A DNA stretch of 64,000 nucleotides from an uncultured Eubacteriales bacterium (GTDB lineage Bacteria > Bacillota > Clostridia > Peptostreptococcales > Anaerovoracaceae). The stretch covers positions 25,203 through 89,202 of the forward strand of contig CADADV010000010.1 in assembly GCA_902786815.1 (NCBI GenBank), read 5' to 3'. The notes below the pieces were generated by a model that was not told where the DNA came from, ran no database searches, and worked only from the letters and a program-made list of their open reading frames with translations. Within the stretch, counting starts at the first letter, position 1. Each line of letters begins with the position of its first letter. This document shows, in pieces, positions 18,543 through 26,691 of this stretch. The position numbers and the translations under genes are program-made.

Positions 18543-18950
18543 TTAGTCTTCTTCCTTCGATGACCCTGCTTTGCTGCCGAACGGATCGGCGGCGATGTCG
18601 GCCACCAGCTTTTCGATGTCCGCTTGCGGCAGCCCCAGGTAGCTGAGCTCCTGTACGCTGTTTCTGATGTCTGCGCTGATTTTTTTCACTGCCGCCGGGT
18701 CGACCTGCTGTTCACGCCTCGGGCTCACGAAGGTGCCTCTGCCCTTGACCTTGTAGATGAAGCCTTCCCGCTCCAGCTCCTTGAAGGCCTTCTGGACGGT
18801 ATTCGGATTCACGGTCAGGCTGCGGGACAGTTCCCGTATGGACGGCAGTTCGCTGTCCTCTTCCAGCACGCCCCGTATGATCAGCTCTTTGATATTGTCG
18901 ATGATCTGTTCATATATCGACTGCTGACTTCGTAGATTGATCTGAAACAT
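18543..18950 (-). CDS. GntR-family regulator, YtrA type
   Basis: 135 residues from the ATG at 18948-18950 with GGGGAGG upstream. The winged helix-turn-helix occupies the first 75 residues (QSIYEQIIDNIKELIIRGVL, LPSIRELSRSLTVNPNTVQKAFKELEREGFI); a short helical C-terminal part without a ligand domain marks the YtrA subfamily, which controls adjacent ABC exporters. It is the first gene of the exporter operon, and its promoter carries a fitting palindrome at 19003-19023. Confidence 0.93.
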   Translation of the reverse strand: MFQINLRSQQSIYEQIIDNIKELIIRGVLEEDSELPSIRELSRSLTVNPNTVQKAFKELEREGFIYKVKGRGTFVSPRREQQVDPAAVKKISADIRNSVQELSYLGLPQADIEKLVADIAADPFGSKAGSSKEED

Positions 18951-19000
18951 TATCCTCCCCTTTTCTCTAATTATCCCCAACAACTGTTCTTTGTGAATTA

Positions 19001-19030
19001 AGTGTACTACATCGCATAGTACAGTGTCAA
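19001..19030 (-). promoter_or_regulatory. Promoter of the GntR/ABC operon with operator in the spacer
   Basis: On the minus strand TTGACA (19025-19030) and TACACT (19001-19006) are 18 bp apart. A perfect inverted repeat TGTACTA-N7-TAGTACA (19003-19023) fills the spacer and touches the -10 box, so a bound regulator would block polymerase. This predicts autoregulation. Confidence 0.85.
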
Positions 19031-19114
19031 GATGTTATTTTGTTTAGATTTCAGAATCGGAATGTTGAACATGGTAAAATAGGATGAAACAAATTCAGGA
19101 GGTGCCCGGAACGT

Positions 19115-20293
19115 ATGAAACGAACGATCAAAAGCATCACAATTGCATTATGTATGGCGGCCGTTTGTTTGCTGCCGGCAGCGGCATCGCCGGGCCTTGC
19201 TTTTACGTACGATCCTACCGCCCCTGCGCAGGAACAGCCGGACGCAGTCGACCCTTCCGGAACGCCTGCCGCAGGCCCATCTGATCCGAGCGTCGCTGAG
19301 GATCCTTCAGAGCCGGCAACAACGGAACCGACCGCGCCGGTCACGACGAAACCAACGCAGACGACCACGAAGAAACCGACGCAGCCGACTACGAAGAAAC
19401 CAACGACAACGAAGGCAACTACGACGACCGCAGCCCCGAGAAAAGACCCCACACCGGTCCTGTCATCGGTGAAGGCGGGATATCGGTCGATCCTCCTCGG
19501 CTGGTTCCCTGTCAAAAATGCCGTAGGATATGAGATCTATCTCAAGCAGGAAAACAAAGAAAAAACGATCATCAAAGTCGGAATCGAAAATACGTCAACA
19601 CTGACCAAGCTGAACTGCGGGAAGAAATATACGGTCAAAGTCCGGAGCGTCAAGAAAAAGGACGGAAAGAAAATCCGCTCCGAATGGAGCGAAAGCAAGA
19701 CAGTCACAGTCTCCCATACTGACTGGGAAATGCTGAAGAAAAAATACCAGAACAAAGGCGATGTGAACGAACTGATCTTTGTCCGGTATAAGGGCGGCAC
19801 GAAGGCAGACCTGCTTTTGTATGAAAAGAACGCGAAAGGAAAATGGAAACTGGTCCTCAGCTGCCCTGCATACGTTGGCAAAAAAGGAATCGACAAAAAG
19901 AAAGAAGGCGATGGAAAAACGCCGAAAGGACAGTTCCCTATCACCTGCGCCTTCGGGATCAAAGCAGATCCGGGCAGCAAGATGCAGTATACGAAGATCA
20001 ACAAGCATCATTACTGGTGCGCAGACAAGCGTTACAACCAGATGGTCGATCTGCGCGAGAAACCGCACAGCTGCAGCGGAGAGCATCTCATCGACCATAC
20101 CAAACAGTACGCCTACGCCATGAATATCGGATACAACAACAGCGGTGAGAAAGGGAAAGGCTTCGCGATCTTTCTCCACTGTTTCGGATATTACAAGTAC
20201 ACGCTAGGGTGCGTGGCTGTTTCAAAAACAAATATGATCAAGATTCTGCAGACCTGCGGTGACGGCACCATGATCTGCATCTACCGGAAATAG
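19115..20293 (+). CDS. Secreted L,D-transpeptidase with Thr/Pro linker and fibronectin-III-like domain
   Basis: 392 residues; AGGAGGTG precedes the start. A signal peptide (1-29) is followed by a Thr/Pro/Lys-rich low-complexity linker (about 32-108, repeated TTKKPT units) that could span the wall. A fibronectin-III-like module (about 112-200) is followed by a YkuD-type L,D-transpeptidase domain (about 215-392). The catalytic motif is FLHCFGYYKYTLGCVAV, with the His and the Gly-Cys pair of the family. Such enzymes make 3-3 cross-links in peptidoglycan or attach proteins. It is a single-gene unit ending in a shared terminator. Confidence 0.88.
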   Translation: MKRTIKSITIALCMAAVCLLPAAASPGLAFTYDPTAPAQEQPDAVDPSGTPAAGPSDPSVAEDPSEPATTEPTAPVTTKPTQTTTKKPTQPTTKKPTTTKATTTTAAPRKDPTPVLSSVKAGYRSILLGWFPVKNAVGYEIYLKQENKEKTIIKVGIENTSTLTKLNCGKKYTVKVRSVKKKDGKKIRSEWSESKTVTVSHTDWEMLKKKYQNKGDVNELIFVRYKGGTKADLLLYEKNAKGKWKLVLSCPAYVGKKGIDKKKEGDGKTPKGQFPITCAFGIKADPGSKMQYTKINKHHYWCADKRYNQMVDLREKPHSCSGEHLIDHTKQYAYAMNIGYNNSGEKGKGFAIFLHCFGYYKYTLGCVAVSKTNMIKILQTCGDGTMICIYRK

Positions 20294-20317
20294 GATCCTG
20301 CAAATCGCAGAAAAAAC

Positions 20318-20344
20318 AAAGCGCGCTATTCGCAGCGCGCTTTT
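20318..20344. terminator. Bidirectional terminator
   Basis: AAAGCGCGCT-ATTCGC-AGCGCGCTTT hairpin between the L,D-transpeptidase gene and the converging oxidoreductase operon. It includes the stop codon of the latter (20326-20328). Confidence 0.85.
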
Positions 20345-21255
20345 AAGTTCTCCCATTTTTCATCCACGTACTGCTGGGCTTCGTCGATCATCCACTCGTT
20401 GCCCGGACGGAACATGTGGGCGAAGCGACCCTGTTTCTCAAGGAAATCTGATACGGGCAGTTTGGTGCGCGGCTCATAGGTCAGGTGCCACTTGCCATTG
20501 ACCACTTCATACAAAGGCCACACGCAGGTGTCTACCGCCAGCCGGCAGATCTCTGCCAGGTCGTCCATCCCGTAGCGCCAGCCGCGGGGGCACGGCGCGA
20601 GAACGTTCAGGAAACACGGGCCTTCCGTATAGATGGCGCGGTGCGCCTTCTCATGGATGTCGCGGAAGTTTCCAAGCATGGTGGTCTGTGCCACGTAAGG
20701 AACGCCGTGGGCGGCGATGATCGCAGTCAGATCTTTTTTGTTCTGGATCTTTCCGTAACTCTTGGTGCCGACCGGCGTTGTAGTCGCGTCAGCGAACCGG
20801 GGCGTCGCAGAAGAACGCTGGATGCCGGTGTTCATGTAGGCCTCATTGTCATAGCAGACATAGACCATATCGTGGCCGCGTTCCATGGCGCCGGACAGAG
20901 ACTGCAGCCCGATATCGTAGGTGCCGCCGTCACCGCCGAAACAGATGAACTTGAAGTTCTCATCGATCTTGCCGCGTTTTTTGAGCACGCGGTAAGCCGT
21001 CTCAACGCCGCCTGTCATGGCAGCGGCATTTTCGAAGGCGCTGTGGATGTAACTATCCTCGTAAGCAGTATCCGGATAGATGAACGTGGATACTTCCAGG
21101 CAGCTGGTGGCGTTGGATACGACTGCCTTGTCCTCTTCATCCAGCGCACGCAGTACGGCGCTTACAGCAACGCCTGCACCGCAGCCCGCGCAGAGTCTGT
21201 GCCCCTGTGCGAAACGTTCTTTCTTATTCAGTTCTTCCTTCAGTTTATATGTCAT
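20326..21255 (-). CDS. 2-oxoacid:ferredoxin oxidoreductase, beta (TPP-binding) subunit
   Basis: 309 residues. The N-terminal RLCAGCGAGVAVSAVL and the TPP-binding block FICFGGDGGTYDIGLQSLSGAMERGHDMVYVCYDNEAYMNTG (GDG...N) are diagnostic of the PorB/VorB family. APCPRGW follows near residue 220. It binds thiamine diphosphate and, with the alpha, gamma and delta subunits encoded upstream, oxidises a 2-oxoacid to acyl-CoA while reducing ferredoxin. It is the last gene in the gamma-delta-alpha-beta order. The upstream Ile T-box points to a branched-chain substrate rather than pyruvate, although sequence alone does not exclude pyruvate. Confidence 0.93.
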   Translation of the reverse strand: MTYKLKEELNKKERFAQGHRLCAGCGAGVAVSAVLRALDEEDKAVVSNATSCLEVSTFIYPDTAYEDSYIHSAFENAAAMTGGVETAYRVLKKRGKIDENFKFICFGGDGGTYDIGLQSLSGAMERGHDMVYVCYDNEAYMNTGIQRSSATPRFADATTTPVGTKSYGKIQNKKDLTAIIAAHGVPYVAQTTMLGNFRDIHEKAHRAIYTEGPCFLNVLAPCPRGWRYGMDDLAEICRLAVDTCVWPLYEVVNGKWHLTYEPRTKLPVSDFLEKQGRFAHMFRPGNEWMIDEAQQYVDEKWENLKARCE

Positions 21256-21261
21256 AGAAAT

Positions 21262-22458
21262 CTACCCTTGTATTCCTTCTTCGTCGCCGCGAACGCCGAC
21301 ATGTCTGTAAATGTGCTCGACTGTTCCCGCTTCTGCTGTGCGGGCGAGGTCTTCATAGATCGCCTCAAATGTGGAAACGGTCACATCCCTGCCTCCCAGT
21401 CCGTATACCAGACTCTGCAGCAGCGGACGCGCGGATTCCTCCAGATCATAGAGCGCAGCCCGGGTCTCTGCGAACAGCGGTCCGCCCCATCCGGAAAAAC
21501 CCTCGGACTTATCCATAACGGCTACGGCTTTGACACCGCGCAGAGCTTTGCGCAGCTCTTCCCACGGGAAGGGCCGGAAGACACGCACCTTGATCACGCC
21601 GGCTTTGATGCCCGCTTCACGCAGACCGTGTGCGGCTGCCTTTGCAGTACCTGCTGAGGAGCCGATGAGAACCACCGCGAAGTCCGCGTCATCCATCATG
21701 TATTCTTCGATCATCCCGTAGCTTCGGCCGGATATTTTCGCAAACGCCTCCGCGACTTCATAGATCCGCGTGCGGCTTTCCTTCATGGCTTCCGCCTGGC
21801 CTTTTTTGATTTCCATATAATAAGGAGAGATACCATACGGGCCGACCGCCAGAGGTTCATCCTTCTTCAGGAGATAATGCTCCGGATCGTATTCGCCGAC
21901 AAAAGAACGCACCTGTTCATCCTCGAGCAGTTCGATGTTCTCCACGGCGTGGCTGGTGATGAAACCATCCTGGCAGATCATGATCGGAAGCCTGCAGTGC
22001 TCTGCGACAGGCATGGCCTGGATGTAATTATCGTAGACTTCCTGGTTGTTTTCGGCGTAGATCTGGATCCATCCGCTGTCGCGGCAGCCCATGGAATCCG
22101 AATGGTCGTTGTTGATGTTGATCGGTCCGGTCAGAGCCCGGTTCACGACAGCCATGACGATGGGCAGCCTGCTGGAGGCAGCCACATACAGAAGTTCCCA
22201 CATATAGGCCAGGCCTGCAGATGACGTTGCCGTGATAGCGCGTGCTCCCGCAGCGGATGCTCCGATGCAGGTGGACATGGCGGAGTGCTCCGACTCGACC
22301 GCAACGAATTCCGTGTGGACCTCGCCGTCGGCGATGTATTTGCTGAAATACTGGGGGATCTCTGTTGACGGCGTGATCGGGAAGGCTCCCATCACATCCG
22401 GATCGATCTGCTTCATTGCAAACGCAACTGCTTCATTGCCGCTCATCCTGTCTCGCAT
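21262..22458 (-). CDS. 2-oxoacid:ferredoxin oxidoreductase, alpha subunit
   Basis: 398 residues from the ATG at 22456-22458, just after the delta stop codon, with GGAGG about 10 nt upstream. Family blocks are SGNEAVAFAMKQ, the substrate-site region FPITPSTEIPQYFSKY, SSAGLAYMWELLYVAASSRLPIVM near residue 95 and the domain III Rossmann part (VLIGSSAGTAKAA). It supplies the pyrimidine-binding and transketolase-like parts of the enzyme. Spacing to delta and beta is a few nucleotides, so all are co-transcribed. Confidence 0.93.
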   Translation of the reverse strand: MRDRMSGNEAVAFAMKQIDPDVMGAFPITPSTEIPQYFSKYIADGEVHTEFVAVESEHSAMSTCIGASAAGARAITATSSAGLAYMWELLYVAASSRLPIVMAVVNRALTGPININNDHSDSMGCRDSGWIQIYAENNQEVYDNYIQAMPVAEHCRLPIMICQDGFITSHAVENIELLEDEQVRSFVGEYDPEHYLLKKDEPLAVGPYGISPYYMEIKKGQAEAMKESRTRIYEVAEAFAKISGRSYGMIEEYMMDDADFAVVLIGSSAGTAKAAAHGLREAGIKAGVIKVRVFRPFPWEELRKALRGVKAVAVMDKSEGFSGWGGPLFAETRAALYDLEESARPLLQSLVYGLGGRDVTVSTFEAIYEDLARTAEAGTVEHIYRHVGVRGDEEGIQG

Positions 22459-22460
22459 CG

Positions 22461-22745
22461 TTATAGTTCCTCCATCGTGATTGCACCGAAGCTGCACACC
22501 TTCGCGCAGATCCCGCAGCCCTTGCAGTAATCCAGATTCGTCTCAAGACGCTCTCCTCTCTCGACCGGAATGGAAACATCCGGACAGAACGGAACGCAAA
22601 GCAGACACTGCTTACATTTTTCCTTATCAAAAACAGGCGTGCGTGTGCGCCATTCGCCTGTTTTCACTTCCCGCGAGGTGGCCGGTTCGAAAATCTCAGC
22701 CCCCGTCGTCAGTTCATACCATTTGCTTTGTTCGTTTATATTCAT
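22461..22745 (-). CDS. 2-oxoacid:ferredoxin oxidoreductase, delta (2x[4Fe-4S]) subunit
   Basis: 94 residues. Two ferredoxin-type clusters are visible: CKQCLLCVPFCP and CKGCGICAKVCS. The ATG at 22743-22745 has GGAAAGG 6 nt upstream; the TTG at 22760 is less likely. It passes electrons from the TPP site to external ferredoxin. Confidence 0.93.
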   Translation of the reverse strand: MNINEQSKWYELTTGAEIFEPATSREVKTGEWRTRTPVFDKEKCKQCLLCVPFCPDVSIPVERGERLETNLDYCKGCGICAKVCSFGAITMEEL

Positions 22746-22760
22746 CGTTTGCCTTTCCAA

Positions 22761-22804
22761 TGTTGTCCCAGCGTTGCCCCGCTGTTGCTTCAGAGTTGCC
22801 TCAA
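22761..22804. repeat. Four 11-bp imperfect tandem repeats
   Basis: Forward strand units TGTTGTCCCAG, CGTTGCCCCGC, TGTTGCTTCAG and AGTTGCCTCAA lie between the gamma and delta genes and include the gamma stop codon. The unit is not a multiple of three and none of the array is needed for coding apart from that stop. Confidence 0.6.
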
Positions 22805-23385
22805 CCTACCTTCAGCTGCTTCATGGACATTCTCAGCGCTCTCATATTTCCTTCGACGACCTGCGGCTTGGATGCGAATTTGTGACGAAGGGAACCTTCC
22901 ATATCCGCGAGGAATCTGTCCTTGTCTATAACATGGCTTACCTCGACGGCTGCCGCCAGCATCGGGGTGTTCGGGATATTTCTGCCGAGGGTCTCCTGGG
23001 AGATGGATCCTGCGTCGACTGTGCAGACCTTGCCTTTGTATCCGCGGAGCTGTCTTCTGACTTCCTGCGGGCTCTTTCTGCTGTTGACGATGATTGCGCC
23101 GTTTTCGGAAAGACCTGCGGTAACATCCACTGACTTGAGCAGCGTCTCATCGACGACGACTACGAAATCAGGGTTGTAGATATTGGAGTGGACACTGCTA
23201 CCGCTGCCGCCTTCGCTGATGCGGTTGTAGGCTGTGATCGGCGCACCCATTCTCTCCGGACCGTATTCCGGAAAGCCCTGGACCTGCTTGCCTGAATTGA
23301 ATGCTGCATCTGCCAGGAGAAGACATGCTGTCTTCGCGCCCTGTCCGCCTCTGCCGTGCCATCTGATTTCTACTGTGTTACCCAT
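22801..23385 (-). CDS. 2-oxoacid:ferredoxin oxidoreductase, gamma subunit
   Basis: 194 residues from the ATG at 23383-23385, preceded by AGGAGG. The start VEIRWHGRGGQGAKTACLLLADAA and the FPEYGPERMGAPITAYNRIS block are characteristic of the gamma (CoA-binding) subunit. It is the first gene of the operon and is downstream of the T-box leader. Confidence 0.93.
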   Translation of the reverse strand: MGNTVEIRWHGRGGQGAKTACLLLADAAFNSGKQVQGFPEYGPERMGAPITAYNRISEGGSGSSVHSNIYNPDFVVVVDETLLKSVDVTAGLSENGAIIVNSRKSPQEVRRQLRGYKGKVCTVDAGSISQETLGRNIPNTPMLAAAVEVSHVIDKDRFLADMEGSLRHKFASKPQVVEGNMRALRMSMKQLKVG

Positions 23386-23438
23386 TGTTTTTCCTCCTGT
23401 GGCCTGTTCGCCGTTTCCTTTGCCACGTGCCATGTATC

Positions 23439-23469
23439 AAAAATTCCCGCCCTGTATCAGGACGGGAAT
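23439..23469 (-). terminator. Regulated terminator of the T-box leader
   Basis: ATTCCCGTCCTG-ATA-CAGGGCGGGAAT followed by TTTT on the minus strand, about 50 nt before the gamma start codon. It is mutually exclusive with the antiterminator. Confidence 0.9.
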
Positions 23470-23755
23470 CATAAATTACAATTCAACCGCTTGTAAACCA
23501 CCTGCTACATGCACGCATACCATCATATGCTCTTCCGATCACGGGGAAGGTCCGTCAGCGTTTAGTCACCATCATCTCTGTCTGCACAAATATGCCTGGC
23601 TTTCAGCCCTGCAGCTCGGGAGTGATATTCGATCATTCGTTTTTATCAGTACCGGACTCACACCATAACCGGCTCGCTCTTACCTTTTAACGTATGCCTA
23701 CTGTCTCCGTCTATGCCTTTGGTTCTTATTCAATTTCCGATCTTTTCTGATCGAC
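23439..23755 (-). promoter_or_regulatory. T-box riboswitch, isoleucine specifier (AUC)
   Basis: The leader has the T-box landmarks in order: Stem I with GAGCGAGCCGG and a GAATATCACTCCCGAGCTGC specifier region, so the codon read is AUC (23624-23626). The antiterminator bulge AGGTGGTTTACAAGCGG (23505-23489) contains UGGU, complementary to the ACCA end of tRNA-Ile. A 12-bp terminator follows at 23439-23469 with a T5 tail. Uncharged tRNA-Ile should allow read-through into the 2-oxoacid oxidoreductase genes. Confidence 0.9.
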
Positions 23756-23761
23756 AACGCA

Positions 23762-23790
23762 ATGTTACCATCAGATTTTCGTTGTGTCAA
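23762..23790 (-). promoter_or_regulatory. Promoter of the oxidoreductase operon
   Basis: TTGACA (23785-23790) and TAACAT (23762-23767) with a 17-bp spacer on the minus strand, placing the start of the T-box RNA near 23755. Confidence 0.75.
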
Positions 23791-23889
23791 CACATTTTGG
23801 GTAACTTTTTGTGTATTTTTTACAATACATTGCGGAATATTATTGTTGGTATAACTAAAAAACAGGGCTTTTGCACCAGTAATTCATGC

Positions 23890-23932
23890 AAAAGCCCGAA
23901 ACGCTGTATGTTATGAAGCACTTCGGGCTTTT
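23890..23932 (-). terminator. Terminator after citrate lyase genes
   Basis: AAAAGCCCGAA / TTCGGGCTTTT inverted repeat with a 21-nt loop about 50 nt beyond the citF stop. Two GCTTTTGC octamers (23867 and 23888) flank or overlap it. Confidence 0.75.
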
Positions 23933-23948
23933 GATTTCCATTTATTGT

Positions 23949-23985
23949 AAATGTGTCAAAGGAACCGTCCCTATTGGCACATTTA
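23949..23985. repeat. Palindromic repeat, copy 1 (REP-like)
   Basis: AAATGTGTCAAAGGAACCGT...CACATTT: 37 bp whose ends are complementary and whose centre is AACCGTCCC. A near-identical copy lies at 39836-39872. The last bases of copy 1 provide the stop codon of citF (23983-23985). Confidence 0.8.
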
Positions 23986-25521
23986 GTCGATGACGTTCTT
24001 GATCATGTCGATAACGGTTCCGTCTCTGTACTCGACGACGCCGATGATGTTCTCGCCGAACTTCGGAGGATTCGGCTTGCCTGTGATGGAGTAAGCCATA
24101 TCCCTGAGTTCCTTGATGTCGACGACCGGAAGTCCTGCCTTGACCAGTTCTGCCTTGAGGAGCGGGTTGTTCGGATTGACCGCGATGCCTCTCTCTGTTA
24201 CAACGACGTCCACGCTCGGTCCCGGCGTGCAGATGGTCATGACCTCATCCACGACGATCGGGATCCTCTTCCTGGTGAGCGGGCAGACGACGATGGCCAG
24301 TTTGGCGCCCGCCGCTGTGTCAGGATGTCCGCCCAGCGCGCCCATCACGTATCCGTTGGATGCGGTCAGAACGTTGACGTTGAAGTTCACATCCACTTCC
24401 GTAGCGGAGAGGATCATGATGTCCAGGTTGTTGGTGACGCAGCCTTTGGTCAGCGGGTCAGCGTAGGTGCCGGCATCCATCTCGATGTGGTTGCCGTTGT
24501 TTCGGATGGATTCTACAGCGCCCTTATCAAAGGTCTGTACATCCAGCAGTCCTGTGAACAGCCCTTCGTTGAGCAGCTCGACCATGGTCGATGTGATACC
24601 GCCTGAACCGAAGGACCCGATGATGTGGTTTTCCTTCATGTAATCACGCAGGAAGCGTACGACTGCCAGTGAAACGCCGCCGGTTCCTGCCTGATAGGAG
24701 AATCCGTTCTTGATGAGGCCCGAGGCGATGAGGACTTTGCTTGCGTATTCCGCGATCGTCAGCTCCAGCGGGCTCTTGGTTTTGCGTGTGGCGCCCTGCC
24801 CCATGAGTTCCGGATCGCCGATCTGATCGATCTCCGCTACGATATCCACCAGCGTCTGCGGGATGCTTACAGGGTATGCCGGGAAGTCGACGAGATTGTC
24901 CGTTACTGCAACGACCTTCTTCGCGTAACGGGCGTCCACCATGGCGTATCCCATGGAGCCGAATGCTGACGGTCCCTGCTGGCCGTTCATGTTGCCCATG
25001 TCGTCGCAGCAGGATGCGGCGATGAAGGCTACGTCGATCGTAACATCTCCCTTCTGGATGGCTCTGGCTCTGCCGCCGTGTGTCCGGAATACGACTGCGG
25101 TATCCAGGAGTCCTCTGGAAACCTGCTTGCCCAACTCGCCGCGCATGCCGCTTGTCTGCAGACTTGTGACGACACCTTTTTTGATGTAGTCGATCAGGCA
25201 CTCGTGGGAGCTTGTCAGGGAGGACGCACAGATTGTCAGATCCTTGATTCCCAGTTCATCAATGGCTTCCATGACCTTCGGCAGCACCATATCACCTGCC
25301 CTGAGATGATGGTGGAAAGAAATCGTCATTCCGTCTTGGAGACCTGCCTTAACGATCGCCTCTTTCAGGGATCCAACGACCTTGCCCGTATAGACTTTAT
25401 CGCTCTCCGTGATGTATTTTTCTTTTCTCTTGCCGCTTCTGATATATGGTTTGACATCCCCCATCTGCTGAATGTGCTCGGGGACATCTCTTCCTATTTG
25501 ATTCTTCTGCAATTTCTTCAT
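23983..25521 (-). CDS. citF: Citrate lyase alpha subunit (citrate:acetyl-ACP transferase)
   Basis: 512 residues, the normal length of CitF. CoA-transferase family I folds are visible; recognisable blocks are MTISFHHHLRAGD (about 79-91), VVFRTHGGRARAI and GSFGSGGITSTMVELL. It transfers the acetyl group of the acyl carrier subunit to citrate before cleavage. It overlaps citE by an ATGA junction. The operon order citD-citE-citF is standard, but the maturation genes citC, citX and citG are missing from the window. The stop codon is inside a palindromic repeat. Confidence 0.95.
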   Translation of the reverse strand: MKKLQKNQIGRDVPEHIQQMGDVKPYIRSGKRKEKYITESDKVYTGKVVGSLKEAIVKAGLQDGMTISFHHHLRAGDMVLPKVMEAIDELGIKDLTICASSLTSSHECLIDYIKKGVVTSLQTSGMRGELGKQVSRGLLDTAVVFRTHGGRARAIQKGDVTIDVAFIAASCCDDMGNMNGQQGPSAFGSMGYAMVDARYAKKVVAVTDNLVDFPAYPVSIPQTLVDIVAEIDQIGDPELMGQGATRKTKSPLELTIAEYASKVLIASGLIKNGFSYQAGTGGVSLAVVRFLRDYMKENHIIGSFGSGGITSTMVELLNEGLFTGLLDVQTFDKGAVESIRNNGNHIEMDAGTYADPLTKGCVTNNLDIMILSATEVDVNFNVNVLTASNGYVMGALGGHPDTAAGAKLAIVVCPLTRKRIPIVVDEVMTICTPGPSVDVVVTERGIAVNPNNPLLKAELVKAGLPVVDIKELRDMAYSITGKPNPPKFGENIIGVVEYRDGTVIDMIKNVID

Positions 25522-26387
25522 TTTTCCAGCCTCCCCGCCTGTATCAGTATTCTCTTGGCTTTATTGATAATTGGGTAATCCACCATCTTATTGTCCACGG
25601 TGAATACACCGATGCCGGCAGCAGTGGCCTCCCGCTCAGCGTCCACGACGCGCTGCGCATGTTCGATTTCAGCCTCTGAAGGGCTCAGCAGCTGATGTGC
25701 GATCTTGATCTGCGACGGATGGATGCAGGATTTTCCTGTGAAACCCAGGGTCTTTGCCCATTTCACCTCTTCTGCAAAACCCTCTTCGTCTTTGTAATTG
25801 GACCAGACAGTATCTACTGCTGTGATTCCTGCTTCTGCTGCTACGACCGGCAGATAGGTCCTGGCGTAGGAAAGTTCGTTGCCTTCTCTGGTTCTGACGG
25901 TACCCATGGAATTTGTATAGTCTTCCGCACCGAATGAAAGGGAGATGACTCTGTCGCTGGCTTTGACAGTGTCTCTGGCGTTGAGCACGCCCTTGGCCGT
26001 TTCGATGGAGCACTGGATCTTGACTGTACCGTCCTCGATTCCGCATTCCTTCTCGACTTCACTCAGCAGCTGATCGAGGACGACGACGTCATCCGGACAG
26101 TCGCACATGGCCAGTCTCATATATCTGATCCCTGACGGGACGATGGCTCTCACGTCATCTTCGAAGAACGGTGTTCCCGTTCCGTTGACTCTCGCAAAGA
26201 CCATGCAGTCTCCGAATTCCAGTGTCTCGACAGCCTTGCACAAGAGATCTCTGCCTGCATCTTTCTCTGACATGGCAACCGCGTCTTCCAGATCGAAGAG
26301 AATGCAATCAGGCTTGAATACCGGTGCGTTCAGATACATCTTCGGCTTGTTCGCCGGGCAGAATAACATGGTTCTCATCTTATACAT
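25518..26387 (-). CDS. citE: Citrate lyase beta subunit (citryl-ACP lyase)
   Basis: 289 residues from the ATG at 26385-26387; GTG codons just upstream sit on the GAGGGGTGG ribosome site. CitE landmarks are MLFCPANKPKMYLNA, DCILFDLEDAVAMSEKDAGR (Mg2+-binding Asp/Glu), VNGTGTPFFEDD and KSCIHPSQI. It cleaves citryl-ACP to oxaloacetate and acetyl-ACP. The 8-nt overlap with citD and the 4-nt overlap with citF show tight coupling. Confidence 0.95.
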   Translation of the reverse strand: MYKMRTMLFCPANKPKMYLNAPVFKPDCILFDLEDAVAMSEKDAGRDLLCKAVETLEFGDCMVFARVNGTGTPFFEDDVRAIVPSGIRYMRLAMCDCPDDVVVLDQLLSEVEKECGIEDGTVKIQCSIETAKGVLNARDTVKASDRVISLSFGAEDYTNSMGTVRTREGNELSYARTYLPVVAAEAGITAVDTVWSNYKDEEGFAEEVKWAKTLGFTGKSCIHPSQIKIAHQLLSPSEAEIEHAQRVVDAEREATAAGIGVFTVDNKMVDYPIINKAKRILIQAGRLEK

Positions 26388-26652
26388 CTTGCTCACCACC
26401 CCTCGCTCTTCTCACTGCAGTTCTGATCCTGGCCTGGATCACGAAGTCCAGCGCGCTGAAATCATCGATCGTAACATCTGCGTACTTCACACCCAGATAA
26501 TCGAGTTCTTCCTGCGCCTTCTGCAGAATCTGGTCACCGAACATCTTTTCCATCTTGCTGTTCAGGACGATCTTGAGTTTGCCCCGTCTTTTGAGTTTTA
26601 CGGTTACCTTGCAGTCCTGGGACTGCTCGTAGCCAGCTTCACCTATTCTCAT
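26380..26652 (-). CDS. citD: Citrate lyase acyl carrier protein (gamma subunit)
   Basis: 90 residues. The N-terminal AGYEQSQDCKVTV aligns with the AGTLESSD region of known CitD, so Ser11 is the likely attachment site of the phosphoribosyl-dephospho-CoA group. The C-terminal part keeps DFSALDFVIQARIRTAV. It is the first gene of the citrate lyase set and is 39 nt from fhs. Confidence 0.92.
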   Translation of the reverse strand: MRIGEAGYEQSQDCKVTVKLKRRGKLKIVLNSKMEKMFGDQILQKAQEELDYLGVKYADVTIDDFSALDFVIQARIRTAVRRARGGEQDV

Positions 26653-26691
26653 TGTTTCCTCCCTGTGTGCTGTGCTTTTGCAATATTATAT

